Positions 19,310-30,700 of a stretch of 64,000 bases of DNA are shown here, piece by piece. Origin of the DNA: Dickeya aquatica (GTDB lineage: Bacteria; Pseudomonadota; Gammaproteobacteria; Enterobacterales; Enterobacteriaceae). The notes under the pieces are model-generated. The model was not told the origin of the DNA and made no database searches. It worked only from the letters and a program-made list of their open reading frames with translations. Where the stretch lies: positions 1,364,001-1,428,000 of the forward strand of contig NZ_LT615367.1 of the NCBI RefSeq assembly GCF_900095885.1, given 5' to 3'. How positions within the stretch are numbered: position 1 is the stretch's first letter; each line of letters opens with the position of its first letter. A program made the position numbers and the translations under genes.

Positions 19310-20408
19310 ATTTCGTGACCCCGAATTAGCCAAAGCGCTGGTGCAACGGATTCAGGCGCTGGTAGATGACATGCCGGAACTGAAAACCCGGCCGTTGCAA
19401 TTGATGGAAGTGTGTGGCGGTCATACCCATGCCATCTTCAAGTTTGGCATTGACCGGCTGTTACCGGCGGAAATTGAATTTGTGCACGGGCCAGGCTGCC
19501 CGGTGTGCGTGCTGCCGATGGGGCGCATTGATGCCTGCCTGGACATCGCCGCGCGCCCGGAGGTCATCTTCTGTACCTTTGGTGATGCCATGCGCGTGCC
19601 GGGGCGCAACGGATCGTTGCTGGATGCCCGCCGCCATGGCGCAGACGTGCGCGTGGTCTATTCCCCGCTGGATGCGCTGGCGCTGGCGCAGCAACACCCC
19701 GATCGGCAGGTGGTGTTTTTCGGTTTAGGCTTTGAAACCACCATGCCCGGCAGCGCGCTGACGCTGCAACAGGCCAAACGCCGTGGGGTGCACAATTTTT
19801 CGCTGTTCTGCCAGCACATTACCATCATCCCGACCCTGCAAAGCCTGCTGGAGCAGCCGGATTTACGCATTGACGGCTTTCTGGCTCCGGGGCATGTCAG
19901 CATGGTAATTGGTGCACACCCGTATCAGCCTTTGTGTGAGCAATTTAATAAACCGTTTGTCGTGACCGGTTTTGAGCCGCTGGATATTTTGCAGGCATTG
20001 CTGATGCTGGTGCAGCAACTGCATGATGGCCGCTGCGAGGTGGAAAACCAATACCGCCGCATTGTGCCGGACAGCGGCAACGTGCTGGCGCAACAGGCGG
20101 TGGCCGAGGTGTTTGAAACCAAGGCCCACAGCGAATGGCGCGGGCTTGGCGACATCGCCAACTCCGGCATGCAATTGCGTCAAGAGTATGCGGAATTTGA
20201 CGCCGAGCGCCGTTTTAACCCGCCGCAGCAACAGGTGGCGGATGAGCCGCTATCACGCTGTGGCGATGTCTTAACCGGGCGTTGTAAACCGGGCGACTGC
20301 CCGCTGTTTGGCGCACGCTGTACGCCGCAAAACGCCATTGGCGCGCTGATGGTGTCATCCGAAGGGGCGTGTGCGGCTTATTATCAGTATCGACGGGAGT
20401 GCGCATGA
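19293..20408 (+). CDS. hypD: Hydrogenase maturation protein HypD
   Basis: 371 residues (E. coli 373), from the ATG at 19293 inside the end of hypC; the longer frame from 19200 is rejected. HypD is the scaffold on which the iron of the active site receives its CN and CO ligands. The conserved motifs are present: [16 protein letters not shown] (catalytic Cys and His near residue 37), [11 protein letters not shown] near 64 and GFETT near 145. The C-terminal [4Fe-4S] ligands lie in [21 protein letters not shown]. Confidence 0.95.
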   Translation: MQYVDEFRDPELAKALVQRIQALVDDMPELKTRPLQLMEVCGGHTHAIFKFGIDRLLPAEIEFVHGPGCPVCVLPMGRIDACLDIAARPEVIFCTFGDAMRVPGRNGSLLDARRHGADVRVVYSPLDALALAQQHPDRQVVFFGLGFETTMPGSALTLQQAKRRGVHNFSLFCQHITIIPTLQSLLEQPDLRIDGFLAPGHVSMVIGAHPYQPLCEQFNKPFVVTGFEPLDILQALLMLVQQLHDGRCEVENQYRRIVPDSGNVLAQQAVAEVFETKAHSEWRGLGDIANSGMQLRQEYAEFDAERRFNPPQQQVADEPLSRCGDVLTGRCKPGDCPLFGARCTPQNAIGALMVSSEGACAAYYQYRRECA

Positions 20409-21436
20409 TGAAGCCCAGTTTATTGCCAAAAGAGATAACCCTGGCGCACGGCAGCGGCGGGCGGGCGATGCAACAACTGATTGAAAGCCTGTTTCTGCCG
20501 ATATTTGATAACCCGTTGCTGGCCGCGCGTGAAGATCAGGCGCGCCTGCCGCTGGCGGAGCTGAGTGCGCAGGGTGACCGGCTGGCGTTCACCACCGACA
20601 GCTACGTCATTGACCCGATTGAATTTCCTGGCGGCGATATCGGCAAGCTGGCGGTGTGCGGCACCGCCAACGATCTGGCGGTGAGCGGCGCGACACCACG
20701 CTACCTCTCTTGCGGGTTTATTCTGGAAGAGGGGCTTGCGGGGGAAACGCTGCTGCGTATCGTCAATTCGATGGCGCAGGCCGCCCGCGACGCCGGTATT
20801 CAGATCGTCACCGGCGATACCAAAGTGGTGCCGCGCGGGGCGGCAGACAAAATCTTTATCAATACCGCCGGGATTGGCGTGATTGCGCCACAAGTGCACT
20901 GGGCCGCCAGTGAAATTCGCCCCGGCGACCGGCTGATTGTCAGCGGCACGCTTGGCGATCACGGCGCGACTATCCTGAACCTGCGTGAGAACCTGGGGCT
21001 GGAAGCGAGCCTTCGCAGCGATTGCGCCGTACTGACGCCGCTGATTGCGCCGCTGCGCCACATTGACGGCGTGCGGGCGCTGCGTGACGCCACGCGCGGC
21101 GGCGTCACGGCGATTCTGCATGAATTTGCCGAAGCCAGCGGCTGCGGCATGTCGGTAGATGAAGCCGCACTGCCGGTTAAAACCGAAGTGCGCGGTGTTT
21201 GTGAACTGCTGGGGCTGGAAGCACTGAATTTTGCCAACGAAGGCAAACTGGTGCTGGTGGTTTCACCCGAGGCGGAAAACGCGGTGCTGGATGCACTGCG
21301 CAGCCATCCGCTGGGGCGTGATGCGGCGGTGATTGGCCACGTCACCGGGCAAAAACAGGTGCGGCTGTGCGGGGTGTTTGGCACCTCCCGCCTGCTGGAT
21401 TTACCCCACAGCGAACCGATGCCAAGGATTTGTTGA
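20405..21436 (+). CDS. hypE: Hydrogenase maturation protein HypE, cyanide-forming
   Basis: 343 residues from the ATG at 20405, overlapping hypD by 4 bases; the next codon is also ATG. HypE dehydrates the thiocarbamate on its C-terminal cysteine to thiocyanate, the cyanide source. The C-terminus PMPRIC ends in the essential Cys, as in E. coli (PLPRIC). The AIR-synthase-like ATP-binding features are intact ([28 protein letters not shown]). It appears to be the last gene of the tightly packed operon, because a repeat element follows. Confidence 0.95.
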   Translation: MMKPSLLPKEITLAHGSGGRAMQQLIESLFLPIFDNPLLAAREDQARLPLAELSAQGDRLAFTTDSYVIDPIEFPGGDIGKLAVCGTANDLAVSGATPRYLSCGFILEEGLAGETLLRIVNSMAQAARDAGIQIVTGDTKVVPRGAADKIFINTAGIGVIAPQVHWAASEIRPGDRLIVSGTLGDHGATILNLRENLGLEASLRSDCAVLTPLIAPLRHIDGVRALRDATRGGVTAILHEFAEASGCGMSVDEAALPVKTEVRGVCELLGLEALNFANEGKLVLVVSPEAENAVLDALRSHPLGRDAAVIGHVTGQKQVRLCGVFGTSRLLDLPHSEPMPRIC

Positions 21437-21517
21437 TTCGCTAGCCTGTTCAAATTGTTGCCATTATCGATTTGATGGTGGCATGTGGACGCAATGGCGT
21501 AAATTTACGCTGAGGGG

Positions 21518-21688
21518 AAAACAGACTCCCGGCCGAGCGGCATGGATGCCGCGAGAGCCGCTGCCGCGCCGGGAGCGCGTCAGCGGCGGGCCGAAAAGGA
21601 GTCTGTTTTTTCCGAAGGCACCGCGCAGCGGCGTAATTTTCCGCCAACAGCCCGGGTTCTTAGGGCGGCGGCGACTGGCCGCCCTAAG
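21518..21688. repeat. Palindrome-rich insertion-like element between hypE and hypF
   Basis: The 340-base gap between hypE and hypF holds a GC-rich block built of inverted repeats. A 12-bp outer pair, AAAACAGACTCC (21518-21529) and GGAGTCTGTTTT (21598-21609), encloses a hairpin GCGGCAT/ATGCCGC (21537-21552). Further on, an 11-bp perfect stem CTTAGGGCGGC/GCCGCCCTAAG (21659-21669 and 21678-21688) has an 8-base loop. There is no transposase frame. It resembles the non-coding palindromic repeats scattered between genes in enteric genomes, but copy number cannot be judged here. Confidence 0.65.
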
Positions 21689-21776
21689 TGGACGCCGGAG
21701 CGGGATAGTGCGGAGAGAAGCTGTATATGAAGGCGTCCATACAGCAACGCTTACAATGATAGCTACTCATATAACT

Positions 21777-24080
21777 ATGATGTCACCACATCACAACGGC
21801 ATTGAAATTCGCGTTAAGGGCAAAGTGCAAGGGGTGGGGTTTCGCCCTTATGTCTGGCAAATTGCGCACCGCCTGGGGGTGAAAGGCTGTGTGCTAAATG
21901 ACGGCGCAGGGGTGTTAGTCCGACTGTGGCCTGCGAGCGCCGAGGCGGATTTCATTAGCGCACTGTACGCCGAATGCCCGCCGCTGGCGCAGATTGACGC
22001 GCTGGCCTGTCAGCCTTATCACTGGGCGCAGAGCCCGGATGATTTTGTCATTGAACACAGCGGCAGCGGCGCGATGGATACCCATATCGTGCCGGATGCC
22101 GCCACCTGCGAGCCGTGCTGTCAGGAGCTGTTCGACCCGAAAAACCGTCGCTATGGCTACCCCTTTATCAACTGCACGCACTGCGGCCCGCGTTTTACCA
22201 TCATCCGCCAGATGCCCTATGACCGTCCTTATACCGCAATGGCCGCTTTTCCGCTGTGCCCGGATTGTCAGCAGGAGTATCAAAATCCGGCGGACAGGCG
22301 CTTTCATGCCCAGCCGAATGCCTGCCCGGTGTGTGGCCCGCAGGTGTGGCTGTGTGACAGTACCGGCACGCGGGCGACCGGCCGTGACGCCATTGCGCAG
22401 GCGGCAGCCGCGTTAGGCGATGGGCAAATTGTGGCACTGAAAGGGATTGGCGGCTTTCATCTTGCCTGTGATGCCAGCAACGAGCAGGCCGTTGCCCGCC
22501 TGCGCGCGCGCAAGCGTCGCCCGTCTAAACCGCTGGCGGTGATGCTGCATCAGGCGGAGGCGTTGGCGCGTTATAGCACGGTTGCGGATACCCAGGCGGC
22601 ATTACGGTTACTGCAAAGCCCGGCGGCACCGATTGTGTTGCTGGCGTTGCGCCCGGACAGTGGGCTGGCCGATACGATTGCCCCGGGGCTTGATGAAGTG
22701 GGCTTTATGTTGCCTGCCAACCCGTTGCAGCATCTGTTGCTGGCGGCGGCCGGACGACCGCTGGTGATGACCTCGGGTAACGCCAATGGTCAACCGCCCG
22801 CGCTGGATAACGGCGAGGCATTAACGACGCTTGCCGGGATTGCCGATCTTTGGCTCATGCATGACAGAGACATCGTGCAGCGTGCGGATGATTCGGTGGT
22901 ACGGCTTGATGGCGGGCACGCGAGTGTTATCCGGCGTGCGCGCGGCTATGTACCGGATGCGCTGCCGCTGCCGCCGGGGTTTGATGATGTGCCTGCGCTA
23001 CTGGCAATGGGTGCGGATTTGAAAAACACCTTTTGCCTGCTGCGTGGGCAAAGCGCCATTCTCAGCCAGCATCTGGGGGATTTAACCGAAGAGCGGGTGA
23101 TGCAGCAATACCAGCAGGCACAAGTGCTGCTGGCCGATATCTACCGTTTCACGCCGCAGGCCATTGTGGTGGATGCCCATCCCGGTTATCTCAGCCACCA
23201 ACTCGGGCAGCAACTGGCACAACAGCAGGCTATTCCCTGCATCAGCGTGCTGCATCATCACGCGCATATTGTGGCCTGCCTGGCAGAACATCAGTGGCCA
23301 CGCGACGGCGGCGCGGTGATTGGTCTGGCGCTGGATGGCATTGGTTATGGCGGCGAGTCGCGCTGGTGGGGGGCTGAGTGCCTGCGGGTAGATTACGCCC
23401 GTTGCCAGTATCTGGGCGGTTTACCGGCGGTGGCGCTACCGGGCGGCGATATGGCTGCGCGCCAGCCGTGGCGCAACCTGCTGGCGCAGTGGCAGGCGTT
23501 TGTCCCGCACTGGCAGCAGTATGACGAAGCCCGGGTTATCCCGACGGCGGCCGTTGCGCTGCTGACGCAGGCGATTGCCCGTGGTCTTAATGCGCCATTA
23601 GCCTCTTCTGCCGGGCGTTTATTTGATGCCGTTGCTGCTGCCTGCGGTTTTGCCGGTGAGCAGAGTTGGGAGGGCGAGGCCGCTTGCTGGCTGGAAGCGC
23701 TGGCGCGCCAGCACCCGGTTCAAGACGCCACCACAGCCGCGTTCCCGGTGACGATGCCGCTGCGTGGTCAGCACCTTGACCTGGCGACATTCTGGCAGCA
23801 GTGGCTGGCGTATGCGGCGTCACCGGCGGCGCGGGCGCTGGCGTTTCATATGGCGCTGGCCGATGGCCTGGCCGAACTGGTGCAGCAGGCGGCACGGGTG
23901 CATCAGTTAAATACGGTGGTGTGCTCCGGTGGTGTGATGCATAACCGCTTGCTGGTGAGCCTGCTGCGCCAACGGCTGGCTGGTATGCAGCTCTTGTTGC
24001 CTGAACGCCTGCCAGCAGGGGATGGCGGGCTGGCATTGGGGCAGGCATTAATTGCCGCCAGTCAGTGGCCGTGCGGATAA
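21777..24080 (+). CDS. hypF: Carbamoyltransferase HypF
   Basis: 767 residues from 21777 (the next ATG, 21780, is equally possible); E. coli HypF has 750. The open frame continues upstream through the repeat element, but only from about residue 8 is there family sequence. Domains in order: acylphosphatase-like ([15 protein letters not shown], about 12-27), two zinc-finger-like segments with [19 protein letters not shown] and CPVCG (about 110-190), a YrdC-like domain ([14 protein letters not shown] near 225) and a kinase-like C-terminal domain ([15 protein letters not shown] near 490). HypF makes the carbamoyl group that HypE turns into cyanide. A separate promoter is likely because of the insertion upstream. 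Confidence 0.95.
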   Translation: MMSPHHNGIEIRVKGKVQGVGFRPYVWQIAHRLGVKGCVLNDGAGVLVRLWPASAEADFISALYAECPPLAQIDALACQPYHWAQSPDDFVIEHSGSGAMDTHIVPDAATCEPCCQELFDPKNRRYGYPFINCTHCGPRFTIIRQMPYDRPYTAMAAFPLCPDCQQEYQNPADRRFHAQPNACPVCGPQVWLCDSTGTRATGRDAIAQAAAALGDGQIVALKGIGGFHLACDASNEQAVARLRARKRRPSKPLAVMLHQAEALARYSTVADTQAALRLLQSPAAPIVLLALRPDSGLADTIAPGLDEVGFMLPANPLQHLLLAAAGRPLVMTSGNANGQPPALDNGEALTTLAGIADLWLMHDRDIVQRADDSVVRLDGGHASVIRRARGYVPDALPLPPGFDDVPALLAMGADLKNTFCLLRGQSAILSQHLGDLTEERVMQQYQQAQVLLADIYRFTPQAIVVDAHPGYLSHQLGQQLAQQQAIPCISVLHHHAHIVACLAEHQWPRDGGAVIGLALDGIGYGGESRWWGAECLRVDYARCQYLGGLPAVALPGGDMAARQPWRNLLAQWQAFVPHWQQYDEARVIPTAAVALLTQAIARGLNAPLASSAGRLFDAVAAACGFAGEQSWEGEAACWLEALARQHPVQDATTAAFPVTMPLRGQHLDLATFWQQWLAYAASPAARALAFHMALADGLAELVQQAARVHQLNTVVCSGGVMHNRLLVSLLRQRLAGMQLLLPERLPAGDGGLALGQALIAASQWPCG

Positions 24081-24186
24081 CGGGCATCGCTGACTGTTAT
24101 AGCTTTTTCTGACCAAACTGTATCTGTTATAGCGCGATGGCGCGTGCTAACGTGCCGCACGTTTCATCATCAGCGTGGAGAACAGT

Positions 24187-24711
24187 ATGGAGGAGATAAA
24201 GCGCCTGCTTTGTGAAGAGATTGCGCGGTTGAACCGTGAAGAGCAGCGTGATAACCGCGTGCGTTTTAGCCGACAGTTTATGCGCAGCCACCCGTATCTG
24301 TTTGGCGGCATGCTGGTGAGTTATGTGCCGGTGGCCATTATCCTCGGCTATGCCCCTTATTTTGGCCAGTCTTACGTTATTGGTTTTACGCTGTTTTTAG
24401 TGGTGATGTCGCTGGCGATGTCAATGGATATCAACCCGCGTTACCGTTACGAAGACATAGACCAACTGGATTTGCGGGTGTGCTACAACGGCGAATGGTA
24501 CAACAGCCGCCATGTTTCCCGCGCCACACTTGATGCCATTCTTAACCATCCGCAAGTGGATGCCACGGTAAAAGAGGGTATTGCGCGTTTATGGCAGGCT
24601 AAAGGGCATCTCTATTTCTACGATGTTTTCTCGCAAGCCCGACGTGCGTGCGCACCGCAGCCAGCCACTCGCCTGAAGGGCGCGCAGGTGATCTCACCTG
24701 ACTGGCATTGA
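24187..24711 (+). CDS. ylaC: YlaC-family inner membrane protein
   Basis: 174 residues from the ATG at 24187, with GGAG about 10 bases upstream. Two hydrophobic helices (about 38-60 and 64-83) sit between a charged N-terminus and a soluble C-terminal domain. The match to E. coli YlaC is clear in the block PRYRYEDID..DLRVCYNGEWYNSR (about 86-110) and in the YFYDVF segment. The function of the family is unknown. It is next to hypF, but there is a 106-base gap with its own possible promoter, so no link to hydrogenase is implied. Confidence 0.9.
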   Translation: MEEIKRLLCEEIARLNREEQRDNRVRFSRQFMRSHPYLFGGMLVSYVPVAIILGYAPYFGQSYVIGFTLFLVVMSLAMSMDINPRYRYEDIDQLDLRVCYNGEWYNSRHVSRATLDAILNHPQVDATVKEGIARLWQAKGHLYFYDVFSQARRACAPQPATRLKGAQVISPDWH

Positions 24712-24796
24712 ATCAACAGCATACGGCAGTGACAGCGCTTGCCGGGACATGATAGGGTCACAGTTCATCCCGTCTTCGCCGGAGGTTACGCAACCC

Positions 24797-25528
24797 ATGA
24801 CCGCATCGCATACCCCACCTGCTGCGTCATCATCTTCCCTGCTCATTGTCCAGATGGGCGAACCACCTGAGCCTATTGCCCGCCATGTCGGGCAGCAGGC
24901 AGACTGGTTTAGCCAGGCACTGGCTGATGATCTGGCGCACTTTGCTGCCCGTATCCATATTGTTCGCCCCTACACGGGTGAGGCGCTGCCCCCACCTGGC
25001 GAGCATGATGCGGCGATCATCAGTGGCTCCTGGTCGATGGTGACAGAGCAACTGGCGTGGAGTGAGCGCACCGCCGAATGGGCGCGTGAGCGTGTGCGCC
25101 TCGGGCGTCCTCTGCTGGGGGTCTGTTATGGGCATCAATTATTAGCCCATGCACTGGGCGGTACGGTGGCGGATAACCCCAATGGCCGCGAGATGGGGCT
25201 GAAAACCGTGACGCTGCATGCACAGGCCGCTGAGGATGCGCTACTGACGGCATTGCCTGAGCAATTTAGTGCCTATCTGAGCCATCTTCAGTCGGTGGTC
25301 AGCCCACCGGAAGGGGCACAGGTGCTGGCGGCCTCAGAACAGGATGGATGCCAGATAATCCGTTATGCGCCACACACCCTCTCTTTTCAGTTTCACCCCG
25401 AGATGGATGCCGCAGTGATGAACGCCTGCTTGCGTCACAACGCGTTACCAGAGCTGACAGTGTCTGATGAGCCGGTGTGGGCGCGTCGCCTGTTGCGTGA
25501 TTTTGTGCACCAGGCACTTGCCCGTTAA
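24797..25528 (+). CDS. Class I glutamine amidotransferase-like protein
   Basis: 243 residues from the ATG at 24797 with GGAGG upstream. The GATase1 fold is marked by the nucleophile elbow LLGVCYGHQLLAHALGG (Cys near residue 112) and by the catalytic His-Glu pair in FQFHPEMD near residue 200. The N-terminal LLIVQMGEPPEPI is typical of the GMP-synthase-like stand-alone amidotransferases. Such proteins include gamma-glutamyl hydrolases and peptide-forming enzymes, so the acceptor or substrate is unknown. The YdcR-type regulator starts 33 bases downstream on the same strand, suggesting joint transcription. Confidence 0.85.
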   Translation: MTASHTPPAASSSSLLIVQMGEPPEPIARHVGQQADWFSQALADDLAHFAARIHIVRPYTGEALPPPGEHDAAIISGSWSMVTEQLAWSERTAEWARERVRLGRPLLGVCYGHQLLAHALGGTVADNPNGREMGLKTVTLHAQAAEDALLTALPEQFSAYLSHLQSVVSPPEGAQVLAASEQDGCQIIRYAPHTLSFQFHPEMDAAVMNACLRHNALPELTVSDEPVWARRLLRDFVHQALAR

Positions 25529-25561
25529 CGCGGGGTAAAAACCGTACGCTAACGTCAAGGT

Positions 25562-27022
25562 GTGGGTATTCGGGTGCGAGAGAAACCGGCGAAGTTCGAA
25601 CAGTTGGCTGACCAGATGCAAAAGCAGTTGCAGGCGGGTATCTGGCAGCCGGGGGAAAAATTGCCCTCGCTGCGTGAAAAAGCGGCGCATTCCGGCCTGA
25701 GCCTGATGACCGTATTACACGCTTATCAACTGCTGGAAAGTCAGGGGTGGATAATGTCCCGCCCCCAGTCGGGTTATTACGCAGCACCACGTATAGCCAG
25801 TGCGGCGATGCTGCCTGCCGGAGGTGACGCGGTACAACTGACGGAACAGGTAGACGTTAATGACTTTATTTTTGATGTGCTGCGTGCCAGTCGTTCGCCA
25901 GCGGTGGTTCCGTTTGGGTCAGCCTTTCCTGACCCGCGCCTGTTTCCCCAGCGTCAGTTAACCCGCTCATTAGCGCAGGTTGCGCGCCGGATGCAGCCAG
26001 AAAGCGCCGTCGATAGCCTGCCGCCCGGCAATGAGCAGTTGCGTAAGCAGATAGCCCAGCGCTATGCGCTGCAAGGGATTGCTGTCTCCCCTGATGAAAT
26101 TGTGATAACCAGCGGTGCACTGGAGTCATTGAACCTGTGCCTGCAATGGCTGACCCGGCCAGGCGATTATGTTGTTATCGAGTCGCCCGCGTTTTATGGC
26201 GCACTACAGGCGATAGAGCGGCTGCAACTTAAAGCGATTACCATTGCCGCCGACCCGCATACCGGCATTGATTTGGCCGCGCTCGAACAGGCTTTGCAGC
26301 AGTATCCCATCCGGGCCTGCTGGCTGATGACCAATTTTCACAACCCGTTGGGTTACACCTTGTCCTGGCAGAAAAAGCAGCAACTGGCTGCGTTGCTGCG
26401 CACCTATCAGGTTGCGCTGATTGAAGACGATGTGTATGGCGAGCTCTATAGCGGCACACACCGTCCGTTGCCGGTAAAAGCGCTGGACAGCGACGGCCGT
26501 GTGCTGCATTGCGCCTCGTTTTCCAAAAGTCTGGTGGCGGGGTTTCGTGTCGGCTGGGTGGCAGCAGGGCAATGGGCCGAAGGCATTCAGCGTTTACAAT
26601 TAATGAGTACCCTCTCCACCAGTGCGCCGATGCAACTGGCGATAGCTGATTATCTGGCGACCAGCAGTTATGACAGCCACCTGCGGCGGTTGCGGCGCAC
26701 GCTTGAGCAACGCAAGTACCGCCTGTATCAGGCAATGAAAGCCCATTTCCCGCCAGAGGTGGAGATTTACTATGCTGACGGCGGGTATTTTCTGTGGCTG
26801 GGGCTGCCGCAGGGCGGCGACAGCATGGCCTTGTATCAGCAGGCGTTAGCGCAGGGGATCAGCCTCGCGCCGGGGCGAATGTTTACCACTGATGATAGAT
26901 GCGATCGCTATTTTCGTATCAACACCTCGTTTGAATGGCAGCGTAAAACCGAACAAGCCGTGATTGTGCTGGCAGAGTTATTACGCCATGCGGTGACGCA
27001 AGCCCGAAGCCGCCCCGGCTAA
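25562..27022 (+). CDS. ydcR: MocR/GntR-type regulator with aminotransferase domain, YdcR-like
   Basis: 486 residues from a GTG start. The N-terminal winged helix of the GntR family covers about residues 10-78 (KLPSLREKAAHSGLSLMTV, QSGYY). It is fused to a fold-type I aminotransferase domain with NFHNPLGYTLS near 263, DDVYGELY near 293 and the PLP lysine in SFSKSLVAGFRVGW near 322. The sequence follows E. coli YdcR over its full length. Such regulators sense a PLP-linked ligand; the target genes are not evident, although the upstream amidotransferase is a candidate. Confidence 0.9.
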   Translation: MGIRVREKPAKFEQLADQMQKQLQAGIWQPGEKLPSLREKAAHSGLSLMTVLHAYQLLESQGWIMSRPQSGYYAAPRIASAAMLPAGGDAVQLTEQVDVNDFIFDVLRASRSPAVVPFGSAFPDPRLFPQRQLTRSLAQVARRMQPESAVDSLPPGNEQLRKQIAQRYALQGIAVSPDEIVITSGALESLNLCLQWLTRPGDYVVIESPAFYGALQAIERLQLKAITIAADPHTGIDLAALEQALQQYPIRACWLMTNFHNPLGYTLSWQKKQQLAALLRTYQVALIEDDVYGELYSGTHRPLPVKALDSDGRVLHCASFSKSLVAGFRVGWVAAGQWAEGIQRLQLMSTLSTSAPMQLAIADYLATSSYDSHLRRLRRTLEQRKYRLYQAMKAHFPPEVEIYYADGGYFLWLGLPQGGDSMALYQQALAQGISLAPGRMFTTDDRCDRYFRINTSFEWQRKTEQAVIVLAELLRHAVTQARSRPG

Positions 27023-27783
27023 CGCCATCGCCGCTGCCGGGCGGCGTTCAGCCTATGCAGTCCTCGACCTGGCAGGCCTGTGGTCTGTTGCCATCAGTTG
27101 TGTGCCCGTTTTATATGGCTTAACCGCCGTGGCAGACCGCTTTTTGTTTTTTATGCATGCGATAAGTGAATTCATCTCGTTATTTTGAATCGTAAATATC
27201 CCGGTCATTATTTTATTTTTCTTTCATCTTTTTTTATCTATCACGGTATTTATTTATAGCGTGATGATTGCCCTGGATATTTCCCGGCAAGGCGAGACAG
27301 GCGGTAAAAATATTTTCAGACTGTTCATAAATAATGAATTTTTGCTTGATTGTTTCATTTAGAAATCACTCACCACCTGTAATCGATATGTAAATTAATA
27401 TACAGCGATAGTGGCTGGAATAGCACAATGTTAATGAGAATTATTCTTCATAAACCGGTGTTAACGTTAAAAAAAACCTTTTCGATAACGAAGTGTGACG
27501 GATTTGTTGTTATTGAGATAATTGCTTGGCGCTTTTTATTTGCCAGCGCATAATACATACGTGTCGTGGGGTTTTATGTGAAAAACCGCGAAAACCATTC
27601 ATAACAATAAAGCATTAATACACCAAAACGGTATATACCCTCCATCACGTAAATGGCAGGAAGGCAGCGTTGCAGTAAATTGCCGGCGGCTTATCAAACC
27701 CGCCGCCGGGTTACACAAGCAATACACTTGCAATTTGATGTCTGAGGGTATGGCTCTGAGTGATGTCGTGCGAGGACTCTCCC
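27023..27783. other. Long AT-rich intergenic region in front of the formate dehydrogenase operon
   Basis: About 760 bases with no supportable gene. A GC-rich inverted repeat that could end the regulator transcript lies just after its stop (AACGCC and GGCGTT arms, about 27022-27049) but lacks a T run. The middle is AT-rich. Near the 3' end there is another GC-rich inverted repeat (about 27680-27710). I looked for FNR and NarL motifs and found only half-sites, so I make no claim on regulation. Confidence 0.6.
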
Positions 27784-30700
27784 ATGCAGGTCAGCAGAAG
27801 ACAGTTTTTTAAAATATGCGCAGGTGGAATGGCTGGTACTACGGTCACCGCTCTGGGATTTTCTCCCGGTGCGGCATTAGCCGAAACTCGCCAATATAAA
27901 TTATTACGTGCCAGAGAAACCCGGAATAACTGCACCTACTGTTCCGTCGGGTGCGGGATACTGATGTACAGCCTGGGCGATGGTGCCAAAAATGCCAAAC
28001 CCGCCATTTACCACATCGAAGGCGACCCGGATCATCCGGTGAGCCGTGGGTCGCTGTGCCCGAAAGGGGCGGGGCTGGTGGATTTTATCCATAGTGACCA
28101 GCGCCTTAAATACCCGCAATACCGTGCGCCGGGCTCCAATCAATGGCAGCGCATCAGTTGGGATGAAGCCTTAGATCGCATCGCCCGGCTGATGAAAAAA
28201 GACCGCGATGCCAACTTTGTCGAGAAGAACAGTGCCGGTGTCACGGTGAACCGCTGGTTAACCACCGGGATGCTGTGCTCCTCTGCGGCCAGCAATGAAA
28301 CCGGCATTCTGGATCAAAAATTTGCGCGCGCGCTCGGTATTATCGGGCTGGATACGCAAGCGCGACTGTGCCACGGCCCGACGGTCGCCGCGCTGGCTCC
28401 CACTTTCGGGCGCGGTGCCATGACCAATAACTGGGTCGATATCAAAAATGCCAATGTGATTCTGGTAATGGGTGGCAACCCGGCAGAAGCGCACCCGGTT
28501 GGGTTTAAATGGGCGGTGGAAGCCAAAATTCACAATGGTGCGAAGCTGATTGTGGTTGACCCCCGTTTTAACCGTTCGGCCGCCGTTGCTGACATGTACT
28601 CGCCGATTCGTGCCGGTTCAGACATTACCTTCCTGCTGGGGGTGGTAAATTACCTGCTCTCCCATGACAAGGTACAAATGCCGTATGTGCAGGCGTATAC
28701 CAACGCCAGCCTGATAGTCCGTGAGGACTACCAGTTTGATGAAGGTATTTTTAGCGGTTACAACGAAAAAGAGCGCCGCTATGACCGCACCAGTTGGCAG
28801 TATGAGCTGGATGAAAACGGTTTTGCCAAACGCGATGACAGCTTAACGCACCCACGCTGCGTCTGGAACCTGCTCAAAGCGCACGCCAGCCGCTATACCC
28901 CAGATTTGGTTACAAACGTTTGTGGTACGCCAAAGCAGGATTTTCTGACTATCTGCGAGCAACTGGCCTCGACCTGCGTGCCGGATCGCACCGCCACCAT
29001 TATGTATGCGCTGGGCTGGACGCAGCACACCGCTGGTGCCCAGATTATCCGCACCGCCGCCATGATTCAGTTGCTGCTCGGTAACGTGGGTATGGCGGGC
29101 GGCGGCGTCAATGCGCTGCGTGGTCACTCTAATATTCAGGGTTACACCGACCTGGGGTTGCTGTCGCTCAACCTGCCGGGCTATATGCCGTTGCCGTCAG
29201 AAAAGCAGACCTCGCTGAAAGAGTATCTGGATCAGATAACCCCGAAAGCGTTGCTGGCCGATCAGGTCAACTACTGGAAGAACACGCCGAAGTTTTTCGT
29301 CAGCATGATGAAGAGTTTCTGGGGTGATAACGCCACCAAAGACAATGAGTGGGGTTATCACTGGTTGCCGAAGTGGGATAAAAGCTACGATGCGCTGGCC
29401 TATTCACGCATGATGCTCGATGGCAAGGTCAACGGTTACATCGTGCAGGGCTTTAACCCGATGGCTGCCTTTGCCGATTCCAACAAAGCCCGCGATGCCT
29501 TGAAAAAACTCAAATTCATGGTGGTTATCGACCCGCTGGCGACAGAAACGTCTAATTTCTGGCAGAACCACGGCGAACTCAATGATGTTGACCCGTCCAC
29601 CATTCAGACCGAGGTGTTCCGCCTGCCGTCAAGCTGTTTTGCCGAAGAGAATGGCTCAATTGTCAACTCGGGCCGCTGGTTGCAATGGCACTACAAAGGG
29701 GCTGAGCCGCCGGGTGAAGCGCGTCAGGATGGTGTGATTCTGGCCGGGCTATTCCTGCGCCTGCGTGAGCTTTACGCCAAAGAGGGGGGCGCTAACCCCG
29801 AGCCTGTGCTGAACATGAGCTGGGATTATCTGGAGCCGGAAGACCCGTCGGCAGAAGAGATAACCCGCGAGGCCAATGGTCGCGCGCTGGCAGATTTGTA
29901 TGATGACAAGGGCAATCTGCTGTTGAAAAAAGGTCAACAACTGCCGGATTTCTCGGTATTGCGTGATGATGGCACCACCGCCAGTTTCTGCTGGATTTAT
30001 GCCGGGTCGTGGACGGAAGCGGGTAACCAGATGGCGCGCCGTGACAACGCCGATCCGTCAGGGCTTGGCTGTACGCCGGGCTGGGCATGGTGCTGGCCGC
30101 AAAACCGCCGCATTCTCTACAACCGCGCCTCGGCCGACCCACAGGGTAAACCCTGGGATGAAAAACGTGAGCTTATCCGCTGGAACGGCCAGAAGTGGAC
30201 GGGCATCGACGTTGCCGATTTTGCCGTGACGGTGCCACCGGGCAGTGCCACCGGGCCATTTATTATGAATGCCGAGGGGATGGGCCGCCTGTTTGCTATC
30301 GACAAGATGGCAGAAGGGCCGTTCCCGGCGCACTACGAGCCGCTGGAATCACCGCTGAAAACCAACCCGGTTTACAGCAAAGTGCAGGTCAACCCGGCCG
30401 CCCGCATTCTGGAGGCCGATCGTCCGCGTATGGGTACGGTAGACGAGTTCCCGTTTGTTGCCACCACGTACTCGATAACGGAATTGTTCCGCCACTGGAC
30501 AAAACACGCGCGCCTGAATGCGATTGTGCAGCCAGAGCAGTTTGTGGAAATTGGCGAGGAACTGGCGAAACAAAAAGGCATCAAGGCCGGTGATGTGGTG
30601 AAAGTCAGCAGCAAGCGTGGCTACATCAAAGCGAAAGCGGTCGTCACCAAGCGTATCCGCACGCTGATGATTCAGGGTAAACCGGTAGAAACCATCGGTG

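Noticed and set aside
21333..21776. Extended start for hypF running through the repeat element and into hypE
   Set aside because: The acylphosphatase domain starts only after 21777; the upstream part is translated palindromic repeat.
27023..27783. FNR or NarL sites before fdoG
   Set aside because: Only half-matches such as TTGAT without the second arm were found.
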